Shown piece by piece: positions 7,864-16,704 of a stretch of 64,000 bases of DNA (positions are counted from its first letter, which is position 1; every line of letters starts with the position of its first letter). The position numbers and the translations under genes are program-made. Under the pieces are notes generated by a model, which was not told the origin of the DNA, did not search any database, and was given only the letters and a program-made list of their open reading frames with translations. Source of the stretch: Flammeovirga sp. SJP92 (lineage in GTDB: Bacteria > Bacteroidota > Bacteroidia > Cytophagales > Flammeovirgaceae); NCBI RefSeq assembly GCF_001583495.1, contig NZ_LQAQ01000116.1, forward strand, positions 62,001-126,000, given 5' to 3'.

Positions 7864-9369
7864 TTAATAGAATTCAAATGGACTAACTTCATCTATATCT
7901 ATTATTTCTTCCATTTCAGCTATTATTGATTCATTAATTATAGACGTATTTTCAATAATTGTTTTCAAACTACCATGAAGGAACTCAATATTCCATATTG
8001 CTATAGAATGATCATTTACCTTTTGGCATAAAGGTTCTTCATACTCAATATTTCGATTAATTTTTAAAGTCACTCTTTGAAGCCAAACTTTAATATGTCC
8101 GGTATTTGGTAATCTTTGAAATTTTTTAAGTATTGAGTCGATTAGTTTTACTCTATTATCAATATCAAGGTCATTTAATAACCTGCTGATTATACCAGTT
8201 GAAATGGGATAGACTCTTGGGTTTCTAAAAGCAATGTTTACTACAATACCAATTAAAGCTTTTACATCCTTTAATTCTTTTTTCATTTTGGAAATTCTAT
8301 TAAAATAGTCGGTTAAAGCTTTTGTTAAACTTCCGGAGTTAGGGTATTGATGAGATAATTCATTAATAATCAAGAGTTGTTTTTGTAAACTACTTCTTTT
8401 TTGAACAATTGAATTCCAATAAATTTTATCAGGTTTGATTGAAGATCTAATTAAATCATTTGATGGAATGGTTTTTTGAGAACTTAGTTTCATTCCAAGT
8501 GAAATCAAAACTTCGGTTAAATTCTTCATTATTAAGTCTGCATCAACTGGACTATTTGTAAAGATCCTATAGTCATCACGATATCTTAGAATCTTATAGT
8601 CATTTATATTCTCTGATTTAATCTTGTCACTCAATAAAGTATCAGCATATCCAAGAACCAACTCAGCAATAAAATCCATTAATCTGCTTCCTTGTGGAAT
8701 TCCGTTTGTTTGGCCATGTCCCATATCTCTAATTTGAGAATCTATATTATTCCCTAACAGAGAAATAGATCTCTCATTTTTAGCAATTTCTTTTCCATGT
8801 AAAGCCCATGGAATAGAATGAGTGTAGATTGATCCATAACAATCTGCTATATCAGTATGAATAACGTAATTAAAATCTAATGATAATTCAAGAGACTTTT
8901 GCTCTATTTCATTCCACCAACTTAATATAGTTGAAGCTTTATCTGACTCCTTATCATAATCAGATTCTAGTGGTATACTACAACAAACAATTTTTGTGTT
9001 TTCATGTAAAGTGTTAAACCTATTGACTATTTCTAACCAATTATCATCAGTTGTAATTGTATGTACTAAATGAACATATAAAGCGGGGTTAATTAACTGA
9101 AAAGGTCTCCAAGAATATTTGCCATCTTTATTATTCAGAAATTTATAATTCACTTCATCAACCATATATGGTTTCAGAGGCTTCATTCTATTTGGTTGAG
9201 CTTCGAATTGAGAATAATAATTTGATAATGAATTTTCTTTCAAAAGGTTGCTTACTTTTGTCAATAAATTGCTGAAATCATAGTATAACGGTAAGTCAAA
9301 GTTCGCATAACTACTATTTTTTAGAAGAAATTTTCTTGCATCCTCACTAGACATATCTAAAATTCTCAT
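7864..9369 (-). CDS. Reverse transcriptase of the Abi/UG (defence-associated) type
   Basis: A 501-residue RNA-directed DNA polymerase. Visible RT motifs are D173 in TDIADCYGSIYTHSIPWALHG (motif A), QGSRLMDFIAEL at about 226 (motif B) and the catalytic YRDD at 263-266 (motif C). The stretches SWRPFQLINPALY and IYTHSIPWALHGK are typical of the Abi/DRT antiviral branch rather than of retrons or group II introns. A C-terminal helical region of about 200 residues follows, with no recognised nuclease domain. The known role of this branch is anti-phage defence. The exact DRT class cannot be assigned from sequence reading alone. Upstream lies a decayed HEPN-like gene; downstream is a small unknown gene. 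Confidence 0.85.
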   Translation of the reverse strand: MRILDMSSEDARKFLLKNSSYANFDLPLYYDFSNLLTKVSNLLKENSLSNYYSQFEAQPNRMKPLKPYMVDEVNYKFLNNKDGKYSWRPFQLINPALYVHLVHTITTDDNWLEIVNRFNTLHENTKIVCCSIPLESDYDKESDKASTILSWWNEIEQKSLELSLDFNYVIHTDIADCYGSIYTHSIPWALHGKEIAKNERSISLLGNNIDSQIRDMGHGQTNGIPQGSRLMDFIAELVLGYADTLLSDKIKSENINDYKILRYRDDYRIFTNSPVDADLIMKNLTEVLISLGMKLSSQKTIPSNDLIRSSIKPDKIYWNSIVQKRSSLQKQLLIINELSHQYPNSGSLTKALTDYFNRISKMKKELKDVKALIGIVVNIAFRNPRVYPISTGIISRLLNDLDIDNRVKLIDSILKKFQRLPNTGHIKVWLQRVTLKINRNIEYEEPLCQKVNDHSIAIWNIEFLHGSLKTIIENTSIINESIIAEMEEIIDIDEVSPFEFY

Positions 9370-9450
9370 TGAACTGATTCTTATTAGTATTAATTATTAG
9401 TTTAAAAAAGTTTTCATTGTATTGTTCATAGGTTCTTTTGGTATGAATGA

Positions 9451-9936
9451 TTACTTGTTATTGAAGTTTGTTCTTTTTTCTATCATTTGAATCATTACAT
9501 CTACATATTCTCTAATCTGCTTATGATACTTAACTTAAGAAGAACCCCTTTATTACCATGAAAAATATTATTTCTGTAGCGATAAACAACATAGAGTAAT
9601 AGAAACAACCTATCAAAATTCTCTTCTTGTTTCGTTAAGATTGTACTAATTTAGGATTATCATTTTTATTGTATAAATGTTTATATAATTTTTTGTCCTG
9701 ATATCTCTTATGAAAATAGGTTGAAATAGTTTCGTCTCTATCAATATTATAAAATTGATTTTGTGCAACTTCCTCCATTTTTTTCATGGTACAGAATTCT
9801 TAAAAAACTTTTGTTCATAAATTATCCAAAGAATTAGAAATCCTGTTACATCACTATCTTTTGAATGTTCATCTATTTGATCTTCATTTGTTACTTTTAA
9901 CTCTTTCGCTAGCCATTTTTTTAAATTTTCAATCAC
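9451..9936 (-). pseudogene. Frameshifted HEPN-like gene next to the reverse transcriptase
   Basis: No single ORF spans this stretch, but four frame segments join into one protein of about 155 residues. A GTG at 9936 opens IENLKKWLAKEL..LILWIIYEQKFF, which stops at about 9785. The frame shifts to KKMEEVAQ..YFHKRYQDKKLYKHL, which stops at 9635. It shifts again to FLLLYVVYRYRNNIFHGNKG (9550-9611), then to YHKQIREYVDVMIQMIE, stopping at 9451. RYRNNIFH is the Rx4-6H signature of HEPN ribonucleases. Three frame changes argue for decay rather than one sequencing error. The gene would have preceded the reverse transcriptase in the same direction. HEPN domains are known as toxins or effectors, and AbiA reverse transcriptases carry one at their C-terminus. 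Confidence 0.75.
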
Positions 9937-10080
9937 CTTTTAAATTAATGCTTATCGTTAGGTTGATATATATACTACAGATAAATGACATTATCTTTAT
10001 GTAGTACAAGACTTAATGTACTTCGATTATCTATAGTACATATTAGATTCTGTATTTTAAAATGATGTTTATCCAATAGT

Positions 10081-10180
10081 TAAAAAAGACCTTCAACCAC
10101 TTTTTAGTTTGCTATTAACTTATTATAAGCTTATTTCAATTTACATTATTCTCGTGTATTGCAAAACAATAATTGATTTC
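10081..10180 (-). repeat. 3' module repeat, diverged copy (array)
   Basis: Plus-strand text TAAAAAAGACCTTCAACCA, then TTTCAATTTACATTATT and GCAAAACAATAATTGATT, matches the better copies at 14279 and 16585. It lies 40 bp beyond the stop of the 10220 gene and, read on the minus strand, ends in a T-tract. Bases 9937-10080 show no gene. Confidence 0.5.
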
Positions 10181-10219
10181 ATGAAAGAGTTGGGAAGGTT
10201 TATAATAGTGTAGAAGTTC

Positions 10220-11110
10220 CTAATATTCTGAGAACCATTCAAAACTTTCAATTTCAAGATATTCTCTTGGTACCTCTTTTAATATTGTACCTTTTGTTTT
10301 ATCAGGTCTGTATTCTTTACTTACAGTTTTAATAAACTGTCCTTCTTTTGAAACATCAGGATATATATATTCAAGCGTGTCAACCTCTAATCCATCCCAT
10401 TTGTATTTATAAAGTCCCACTTCACCTGGATGACCATATCCGACCCCTCTAATTATTTGTTCACTTGAGGAGAAGGTTGGGTTTATAAATTCGTAATCAG
10501 TGGTGAATGTTCCATCGGGTTGATTCAAATATACATTATAAACATTTCTTCTACAGCAACCTGATGATGGATACCAATGAACAAGAAAATCATTTCTTTT
10601 ATCTCCATTTACATCATATATAGTATCACGAATGGATGTCATACCCTCCTGTTGCCTAGATATTAATTCTTCAGTGTGCCCACCATTGACCTTGTAAATG
10701 TTTAGGTAAGCAGCCCAAGGAACATTTCTTCGAAGTAAAAAATATGTATGTTCATCATTGAAGAGTTTACCTATTTCGATTTCTATATCAATAGCAAATG
10801 AACTACTGTCAGGTTGAATTGAATATTGCGTTGTAAAACTGTTTGTATTGAATTCTTTTTTGGCAGTTCTAAATGCGTCTTTTAAAGCATAATCAAGGTG
10901 TGATTTCTGTATTCTTTTTTCTGCGGCAACTTGCGTTCTTCTCTCCACTCTATTCAATACCTTCTTTGATTCCGCCTGTTGACTATTGTTTTCAATTGAA
11001 GAAATATCAACATTATCGTTTAGTTGTGTAGAAGGGGTATCTTTTATGGAAGTTTGTTCACAGCTAGTCAGCAGACTGATTATTATAAGTATGATGTTTA
11101 TATTTTTCAT
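10220..11110 (-). CDS. Lipoprotein of unknown function
   Basis: A 296-residue protein with a lipoprotein signal peptide (lipobox LLTSC, Cys at residue 17), so it is probably anchored in a membrane facing the periplasm or outside. A low-complexity linker follows, then a basic helix (about 50-85) and a beta-rich C-terminal half. The piece VNGDKRNDFLVHWYPSSGCC looks like an integrin/FG-GAP-type repeat with a Cys pair. I do not recognise a family or pathway. It is transcribed with the array direction, 73 bp downstream of the macrodomain gene. Confidence 0.7.
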   Translation of the reverse strand: MKNINIILIIISLLTSCEQTSIKDTPSTQLNDNVDISSIENNSQQAESKKVLNRVERRTQVAAEKRIQKSHLDYALKDAFRTAKKEFNTNSFTTQYSIQPDSSSFAIDIEIEIGKLFNDEHTYFLLRRNVPWAAYLNIYKVNGGHTEELISRQQEGMTSIRDTIYDVNGDKRNDFLVHWYPSSGCCRRNVYNVYLNQPDGTFTTDYEFINPTFSSSEQIIRGVGYGHPGEVGLYKYKWDGLEVDTLEYIYPDVSKEGQFIKTVSKEYRPDKTKGTILKEVPREYLEIESFEWFSEY

Positions 11111-11183
11111 TTAGTTACCACTAACATGTCAATTATCGATTGTTTTGTTCCAATAAAAAAATGCTTTCGGCTACCATATAAGT

Positions 11184-11654
11184 TTACTTTTGATATTCAA
11201 CGAAAGTGTGATTTTCATCTTTCAGCTCTTCATTGATGATTTCCGAAATGATATCCCAATCACCACCTGCTAATCCAGCTCCAATTGCAGGGTAGCCTAT
11301 TCTCAACCCAGAAAATTCTTTCTTCACTATTTTAAAGACTGCTCTTATGGCTTCATAGTCTGCTTTTCTCCCACTTCCTCTCCAATTGAATTGAGTATAT
11401 CCGTTTACAATTACTAATTCCCTATTTCCAGTTTTTGATTTGGCCCAACTGATTGTGCCTAATTTTGATTGATTACCTTTCTCAGTCTGTAAATCTGCAT
11501 TATATGCTTCAGGGAACTTCTGTTTGATTGTTTTCGCAATACCTGCACCCATCGTACAAAAACAATTACAGCCGTGAATTATTAAATCGAATTCACCATC
11601 AATTGCCAATGCAATTAAATCTCCTTTTCTTTTATTCATGTTCTTAAAATTCAA
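11184..11654 (-). CDS. Macrodomain protein (ADP-ribose binding or hydrolase)
   Basis: A 156-residue single-domain macro protein. Motifs are GDLIALA at the start, HGCNCFCTMGAGIAKTIKQ forming the ligand loop, and YPAIGAGLAGGDWDI near the C-terminus. Small macrodomains of this kind bind ADP-ribose, and some remove it from proteins or nucleic acid, including DarG-type antitoxins. The two Cys residues in the ligand loop are a little unusual. The start could be Met6 (11639). No DarT-like toxin is adjacent, so it is not clearly half of a toxin pair. Confidence 0.85.
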   Translation of the reverse strand: MNFKNMNKRKGDLIALAIDGEFDLIIHGCNCFCTMGAGIAKTIKQKFPEAYNADLQTEKGNQSKLGTISWAKSKTGNRELVIVNGYTQFNWRGSGRKADYEAIRAVFKIVKKEFSGLRIGYPAIGAGLAGGDWDIISEIINEELKDENHTFVEYQK

Positions 11655-12047
11655 ATGCGGAAGACGAAGTTTTACTAACCTTTTTCTCCATTAATTGCTA
11701 GATCAAAAAACTTACCTGTTTTGAGTATACTACAATGTAATACATTTTATTTGCCAATAAATAGTGAGTTTGTTCATAAATAATCACAACAGGAGTGATA
11801 TTTATATTTCACATTTAATAATGGTGATGATAATGTTTCGTTTTGTAGTTCGTGAGACGCAAAGCATTACATTTCTACAAAGGGAAATCTATAACGATTT
11901 GAAGAATTAAATTGAAAAGATACTACAGTAGAGCCACAAGGCATTGTGGCTTACGAACCATTATTACAATTGTTAGGCGTAGTGAAAACCTATTAGTTTA
12001 ACATCACGAACAGAGGAGCTTTTGGTTTTGAAATATCGTATTCAATA
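11655..12047. other. Non-coding stretch with inverted repeats
   Basis: There is no convincing ORF. It contains a small hairpin AGCCACAAGGCATTGTGGCTT near 11931-11953. Long-range arms GTTCGTGAGACGC (about 11848) and TTTAACATCACGAAC (about 11998) resemble the palindrome arms of the array repeat, here separated by about 150 bp. Confidence 0.45.
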
Positions 12048-12107
12048 ATAAAAAAGCTTTCAACAACCTAATTGTAATGGTAGTTGAAAGCTGATTTCAA
12101 TTTATAA
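12048..12107 (-). terminator. Terminator within a 3' module repeat copy
   Basis: Read on the minus strand, AGCTTTCAAC pairs with GTTGAAAGCT (12055-12092) and is followed by a T-run. It ends the RDD gene, whose stop is at 12126. The flank GAAAGCTGATTTCAATTTA matches the other array repeats. Confidence 0.75.
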
Positions 12108-12125
12108 ACCTTGTGAAATATGGAT

Positions 12126-13145
12126 TTATTTTCGCCAAATTAACTCTTTCATAGGGTTATCAGTATCTCTAAGTTTTAGTTGAGTTGGTGAAGATTCCAC
12201 TATTACAAAATTCTTGACAAAGCTATCATTATCAGTCATCGTTAAAACTCGGTTTTCAATTTTATAAATCAAGTTAATATCTTTGATAATCACGACTTGA
12301 GCTGATATAAAGTTCACTTCTCCAAGTTCAGTATCATAAGTATTCCACGTTCCTAATATATTTTGAGCGTCTTTTGAATCGAGTTGTTGAACGAATTCAA
12401 GACTTTCCTGTGATAATTGAGCAGTAGAAGATTTTGATAAAATTACACCTCCAATGATAGTGGCAAGGAAAACTGCAATGATCATATACCCGACCTTATC
12501 CAAAGGTCTTGGTTTTAAATCTATCTTTTCTAATCCGCTTTTTTCTCTTAAAGTGGCTAGGTCTTTCTTCTGAATCACATATGTTTTTGTCCATCTGTCA
12601 TGCCAGCCCCAACTATTTGAGCCAAGACAGCTGAAGGGTTCAAACGGGACAAGCCTAGTGAAAGTCCTTAAGATAATTGTTCTGAGATCTGGTTTTTCTC
12701 CCTGCTTATCCACAACTATAGTATCTGAAATTAATTTCCCAGGTGTTAACTGGAAGTAATATTCAAAGAAGATGCAGTAAAGTGGATACAATAAAAAAGT
12801 AAATAGTTGACTAAGTTCCATAACAGGGATCAAATTGACCAGGTAAGTCAATCCCTGCAAGATAAATCCATCAATCAAGAAGTGTACAAACCTAATTCCG
12901 CGCGAAACAGTCCTCACGGGGATACCATGTTGATTGGTATTGGCTTTAATTTTAGCTTGTCTTTTAGCGTTGATCTCTTCTTGCACTTCTTCCGACTTCT
13001 CAGATTGTAAACCTCTTAGTTCAAGTTCCCAAATTGCCGCTTGAACCGCTTCTACTTGAAATTTTTCTTTATTATCAATGTAATATTGAAGATCGGAATT
13101 GGATTTTAATCTAAGTTTATTAGTGAAAAAATTTTCTTTGTTCAT
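12126..13145 (-). CDS. RDD-family membrane protein
   Basis: A 339-residue integral membrane protein. The N-terminal 75 residues are soluble and charged. An RDD domain follows (about 85-200) with RFVHFLIDGFIL, the loop TPGKLISD, RTFTRLVPFEPFS and WHDRWTKTYV. One more transmembrane segment lies at about 220-240, and the C-terminus is a small extracytoplasmic beta domain that tests as lipocalin- or DUF-like by eye. The RDD family is poorly understood, with roles proposed in transport. It has its own terminator at 12048-12092 and reads with the array. Confidence 0.8.
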   Translation of the reverse strand: MNKENFFTNKLRLKSNSDLQYYIDNKEKFQVEAVQAAIWELELRGLQSEKSEEVQEEINAKRQAKIKANTNQHGIPVRTVSRGIRFVHFLIDGFILQGLTYLVNLIPVMELSQLFTFLLYPLYCIFFEYYFQLTPGKLISDTIVVDKQGEKPDLRTIILRTFTRLVPFEPFSCLGSNSWGWHDRWTKTYVIQKKDLATLREKSGLEKIDLKPRPLDKVGYMIIAVFLATIIGGVILSKSSTAQLSQESLEFVQQLDSKDAQNILGTWNTYDTELGEVNFISAQVVIIKDINLIYKIENRVLTMTDNDSFVKNFVIVESSPTQLKLRDTDNPMKELIWRK

Positions 13146-13220
13146 TTAGTGTACTATGTTTCTTGTTATATTTTACATCAGTTCGGCTAATAAAGCAGTT
13201 TATGGTCTCCATAACCTATT

Positions 13221-13670
13221 TTAACCTCGCCCAATTTTCAATTTAGCTCCAATGCTTTTTGCATTATTTGCAAGGTCTTCCATCGAGAGAACCTCTTCCA
13301 TGGTGATCCATTTACCCATTTCACAACTTTTTAATAACTCCATGGCTTCCAAAAAGTCGTCAATGAAAAGCGTATAACCATTATAATCCCAACAGCTAGA
13401 CCAGCCTCTTGCTTCATTCCACTGTTTCATAAAAATGGGGAGAGTGTCGTATTCCATCGTCTTTATATTCTTGTCGAAGAATTCTTCTCCTGCCAAATCA
13501 AAATAACCGCCGTCAAAAATGATGGCAATTCTTCGGTTTTTGTCTTCGTACCAAAGAATATCTTCTTTTCCACAAGCAGGAACACCACATTCAGGGCAGG
13601 GTTCAGTGAAGTTTTTAATAACATTAAAAATAAACTTTTGACCATCTGATACTATTTCGTGAGTCTGCAT
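13221..13670 (-). CDS. Hypothetical protein with a CxxC motif
   Basis: A 149-residue soluble acidic protein without a signal peptide. The stretch CPECGVPACG (about 25-34) could hold a zinc ion, and the rest is rich in aromatic residues (WNEARGWSSCWDYNGY). I do not recognise the family. It is transcribed with its neighbours in the minus-strand array, with a 75-bp gap to the RDD gene. Confidence 0.6.
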   Translation of the reverse strand: MQTHEIVSDGQKFIFNVIKNFTEPCPECGVPACGKEDILWYEDKNRRIAIIFDGGYFDLAGEEFFDKNIKTMEYDTLPIFMKQWNEARGWSSCWDYNGYTLFIDDFLEAMELLKSCEMGKWITMEEVLSMEDLANNAKSIGAKLKIGRG

Positions 13671-13749
13671 TTTGATTTTCTTATGTTCTACAATGTAAAT
13701 GCTTATACAGGCGAGGAGGTGTCACTCGAATAAGGCGTTTGTTCGTTTT

Positions 13750-14202
13750 TTACTCAATATAATGCCACTTCATGTGCTTCATTCCTAATCTACGATACCC
13801 AATTCCAGTATCAGTAAAGTCTAGAACAATTATGGCACTTACTTTTTTAGAAGGGATATTCCATTTGATATCATTATCCACCCATGGTTTTAGCCTAAGT
13901 TTTTTTGTTTTAATATTTGTTTTGTTCTCTAAACTTAGTAAGCACGAATTACCTTCTAAATCAACAACAACTTGAAGACGTAATGTCCCCCTCAACTTCT
14001 TTGTAATTGATGTACCCAGGTGTGCTTTTACAGCATCAATAAATTCAGAGGAATTTATTTTAGCAGTTGTAGTATCACTTTCTAAAGCAAATCGATCCGT
14101 ATTGCAACCGACGAACTTTTCCGGAAAAATATTCTGAGCTATTGAGCTGTTTGATAAAAGGCTTAGAATTAGTACAGTGATAAATGTAATTGAAACTTTC
14201 AT
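13750..14202 (-). CDS. Secreted protein with a TonB-C-like domain
   Basis: About 150 residues from the start at 14202, which gives a good signal peptide (MKVSITFITVLILSLL..IAQ); an upstream Met at 14244 would bury it. The mature part contains RLQVVVDLEGNSCLLSLE, the sort of beta-alpha-beta segment found in TonB C-terminal and related periplasmic domains of Bacteroidota. There is no transmembrane anchor, so it is not a TonB protein itself. Its function is unknown. The 3' end lies about 80 bp after the preceding CDS start, in the array direction. Confidence 0.6.
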   Translation of the reverse strand: MKVSITFITVLILSLLSNSSIAQNIFPEKFVGCNTDRFALESDTTTAKINSSEFIDAVKAHLGTSITKKLRGTLRLQVVVDLEGNSCLLSLENKTNIKTKKLRLKPWVDNDIKWNIPSKKVSAIIVLDFTDTGIGYRRLGMKHMKWHYIE

Positions 14203-14260
14203 GGTTTTAGTATTATAGACATTGAATAAACACCAGCATGTCAATCATTTATTAGAATAC

Positions 14261-14505
14261 GATGTTCATCAATAATTAAAAAATACCCTCAACTACCATT
14301 AAGTTTGCTGTTGATAGTTGAAAGCTGATTTGAATTTACATTTTCATGTGCTAGAAAACAAGAATTGATTTTTTAGGAAGTAAGTGAGATTGGTAACAAA
14401 AGCCTTTTGGAAATGCGAAAATAGAGGATGTTTTAAGCTTCAAACTTAAACGATATTGAAGTTCGTTGTGACGTTTATCGGCTTAACACAACGAACAGTG
14501 TAGGA
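14261..14505 (-). repeat. 3' module repeat, full copy (array), with terminator
   Basis: The best copy of the array element. Read on the minus strand, it starts with the perfect 10-bp palindrome GTTCGTTGTG..CACAACGAAC (14461-14496). It continues through TAAAAAATCAATTCTTGTTTT and TGTAAATTCAAATCAGC, and ends in a terminator-like hairpin TCAACTA..TAGTTGA followed by GGGTATTTTTT (14279-14321). It lies downstream of the lipoprotein gene ending at 14640; bases 14506-14639 show nothing else except an inverted ACACTAAATGAT/ATCATTTAGTGT near 14588-14628. Confidence 0.75.
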
Positions 14506-14639
14506 AGTCTTTAGGGGAAGACTAAATTGATGAAAAAAGAGACTATTAATAACAGCTACTTTTCTAATTAGTTTTCAATGTATCATAACACTAAATGATA
14601 TATCGAATCAATACTATCATTTAGTGTTACCTATGCATT

Positions 14640-15017
14640 TTATTGCTTTGTCAATATATATTTATCCCCATTCGCTTTTGTCAGTATTAGGCCGTTTTCA
14701 TCCGTTTCAAAACTCCATTCATCCTTCAAAATAAGTGTCCAATCAAAATCAGCAGTCCAATGACAGTCATTTTGAATCTGAATAGAATTACTTGAAATAG
14801 AATAGTTCCCCGTACAAAGAGCAGGGAATTTTTCAATTTTACTATTGCCAGTATAAGTTCCATTATTGAAACTTAATTCAACCTCTGAAATATTTCCATT
14901 TCTTTCGAAAACTCCAATATAGTCCCCATTTATGACTGTTTGTGATTTTTCATCATCACTGCTACATGCAAATGTTAGAAATAGAATGCCGATTAGAATT
15001 AAAATTTTTGGTTTCAT
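14640..15017 (-). CDS. Small lipoprotein, lipocalin-like
   Basis: A 125-residue lipoprotein (lipobox LTFAC, then SSDDE, which is the usual Bacteroidota surface-export signal pattern of acidic residues after the Cys). The mature part is short beta strands with NGDYIGVF and WSFETDENG, reminiscent of the small lipocalin-like lipoproteins common in this phylum. It is a single gene with a repeat module on each side. No pathway can be assigned. Confidence 0.65.
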   Translation of the reverse strand: MKPKILILIGILFLTFACSSDDEKSQTVINGDYIGVFERNGNISEVELSFNNGTYTGNSKIEKFPALCTGNYSISSNSIQIQNDCHWTADFDWTLILKDEWSFETDENGLILTKANGDKYILTKQ

Positions 15018-15140
15018 AGTTTTATTTAATTTAAGATACTTTGAAAGCTGTCTATGAGTTATTTACACTTAAATATAACTCAATCTCTTTGAGAGTGCAA
15101 GTGTAGGACCGTTGGAGTAGAATATAGGTTTGCGTTTATA

Positions 15141-15309
15141 TGTACAAGAAAACAAGAATTGATTTTTTAGGAAATAGGTGAGGTTGATAACAAAAGCCTT
15201 TTGAAAAGTAGTCTTTTGTGACAATACAGAATGTTTTAAGCTTCAAACTTAAACGATATTGAAGTTCATAGTGACGTTGATCGGCTTAACACAACGGACA
15301 GTGTAGGGG
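15141..15309 (-). repeat. 3' module repeat, copy (array)
   Basis: Shares ACAAGAATTGATTTTTTAGG, AACAAAAGCCTTTTG, TTTTAAGCTTCAAACTTAAA and the palindrome region GTTCATAGTG..CACAACGGAC (15264-15299) with the copy at 14261-14505. It lies just downstream of the 15333 gene. The rest of the 15018-15332 gap is featureless. Confidence 0.7.
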
Positions 15310-15332
15310 TTAATTATGATATTTCTCTGTAT

Positions 15333-15788
15333 TCACTTTTTATTTGTTAAATAATATCTCTCAAGTCTATGCATGTGGATTAATTCGTTCTCATCAGAAA
15401 TAATTTGTTTTAATCGAGTCCAAGACTTTTTACCAATCTCACATATCTTGAGCCAATATTCATTTTTAAAAATCTCAGTTTCATTAAACTTCTGCTCAGG
15501 TTTATTGGTCATTTCAACAAACTTCTCTAGAGCAAAATGGAAGTCTTGAATGGATTCAAATTCTAATTGAGAAATTATTCCGTCTTTGATTTGACATTGA
15601 TAGTTATCATCTAAATAAAGATCATCAAAATATCTATAAATATTTTCCGAGAACCAACCTATTTCATTTGGATATTTTCTGTTGACCCATAAATCTTTCT
15701 GATATTCTAAGTGAGTCATTAAAAATAATTCACCTAACCATCTTAATCGCCAATTTCTTTTTAATTCTATTTTTTCTTTTTCAGTCAT
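15333..15788 (-). CDS. Hypothetical protein, immunity-protein-like context
   Basis: A 151-residue soluble protein, mostly helical, rich in Trp, Tyr, Glu and Lys. I recognise no family. It is separated from the SMI1/KNR4 gene upstream by only 20 bp on the same strand, so the two form an operon. SMI1/KNR4 proteins often act as immunity proteins against contact-dependent or secreted toxins, so this neighbour could be a second immunity gene; that is inference only. Confidence 0.6.
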   Translation of the reverse strand: MTEKEKIELKRNWRLRWLGELFLMTHLEYQKDLWVNRKYPNEIGWFSENIYRYFDDLYLDDNYQCQIKDGIISQLEFESIQDFHFALEKFVEMTNKPEQKFNETEIFKNEYWLKICEIGKKSWTRLKQIISDENELIHMHRLERYYLTNKK

Positions 15789-15808
15789 TTTATTGAAGAT
15801 AGCCTCTG

Positions 15809-16543
15809 TTATCTTTTATTTAAGCCGTTAAAATCTAGTAATTCCCCCCAATACGGTATAGATGATAATTCCATTTTATTAATTTCAGCAGAATTTAATT
15901 CTAGAAATTGATTTGAAGGTTCTATACTCCACCCTGTTTCATCATAAACAATTTCACTTAAACCTATTTCATCTTGAAGTTCATGCAAAAGATAATGTCT
16001 GATATTGCAACCATAAACAATAGTATCAAATCCATGCAATGATATTATAGGATTAGCTTCTCGAATTGATTGACTTACTAAATATCTATGTCCTAAAAAT
16101 GGAATTAGCTTTGGTGCATTATTATACCATTCATTAAAAACATTTTTACGATTGTTAATAGATTGAGGTTTCTTTCCAAAGCTTGCTAACCAAATTTTAT
16201 CATTGAGTACACTTTGTAGTAAACTTTCATATGCCCATTTTTGAGCATTTTCAAGTTCATTATTATCTGTATTCCAATTATAAAAAAATGAATGTTCTGT
16301 ACTAATTTTATCAACTGTATGTAAAACCTTCAAAAATTCTTTATAATCATCAGGAAAGGTTATTGAATATTTTCTTTCTGCTTCTGCAATTTCTTTATCG
16401 GTCATTCCTATCCATTTTGCTCCAAATATCCATTCTTCACAAACTAAATTATTATTACTTATCGTTGGCTCAACGCTCCAAAATTCTTCAGTTTGCTCTT
16501 TAAACCAATGTAGGAATTCTAAATAATCTTGAGGTATATCCAT
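15809..16543 (-). CDS. SMI1/KNR4 (SUKH) family protein
   Basis: A 244-residue cytoplasmic protein with a SUKH-type domain. The diagnostic stretch is MTDKEIAEAERKYSITFPDDYKEFLK (start of the domain near residue 47), and the block HGFDTIVYGCNIRHYL follows in the second half. SUKH proteins are known as immunity proteins of polymorphic toxins in bacteria. No toxin is adjacent, which suggests an orphan immunity gene. It is the first gene of a two-gene unit with the 15333 gene. Confidence 0.8.
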   Translation of the reverse strand: MDIPQDYLEFLHWFKEQTEEFWSVEPTISNNNLVCEEWIFGAKWIGMTDKEIAEAERKYSITFPDDYKEFLKVLHTVDKISTEHSFFYNWNTDNNELENAQKWAYESLLQSVLNDKIWLASFGKKPQSINNRKNVFNEWYNNAPKLIPFLGHRYLVSQSIREANPIISLHGFDTIVYGCNIRHYLLHELQDEIGLSEIVYDETGWSIEPSNQFLELNSAEINKMELSSIPYWGELLDFNGLNKR

Positions 16544-16584
16544 TTGAAATTAATTGATGATAAGGTTCGATTTACTATACCCAT

Positions 16585-16680
16585 TTATTAAAAAATACCC
16601 TCAACTACCTTTAAGCTTACAGTAATAGAGGCGAAAGCTGATTTGAATTTACATTCTCATGTACTAGAAAACAAGAAGAA
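16585..16680 (-). repeat. 3' module repeat, copy (array)
   Basis: Plus-strand AAAAAATACCCTCAACTACC, GAAAGCTGATTTGAATTTAC and ATGTACTAGAAAACAAGAA match the copy at 14261-14505. The palindrome part is missing. It lies between the stop of the CHASE2 gene (16705) and the start of the SMI1/KNR4 gene (16543). Confidence 0.7.
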
Positions 16681-16704
16681 CATTTGAATGGAGATAGGGA
16701 TGGG

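Noticed and set aside
7864-9369. Retron or group II intron
   Set aside because: The motif A and B contexts fit the Abi/UG branch. No maturase/HNH domain is present, and no msr/msd-like inverted repeats were seen upstream, where a decayed gene lies instead.
9635-9787. A 50-codon ORF (MKKMEEVAQN...) as a small stand-alone gene
   Set aside because: It joins with flanking frames into one HEPN-like protein, so it is a piece of a pseudogene.
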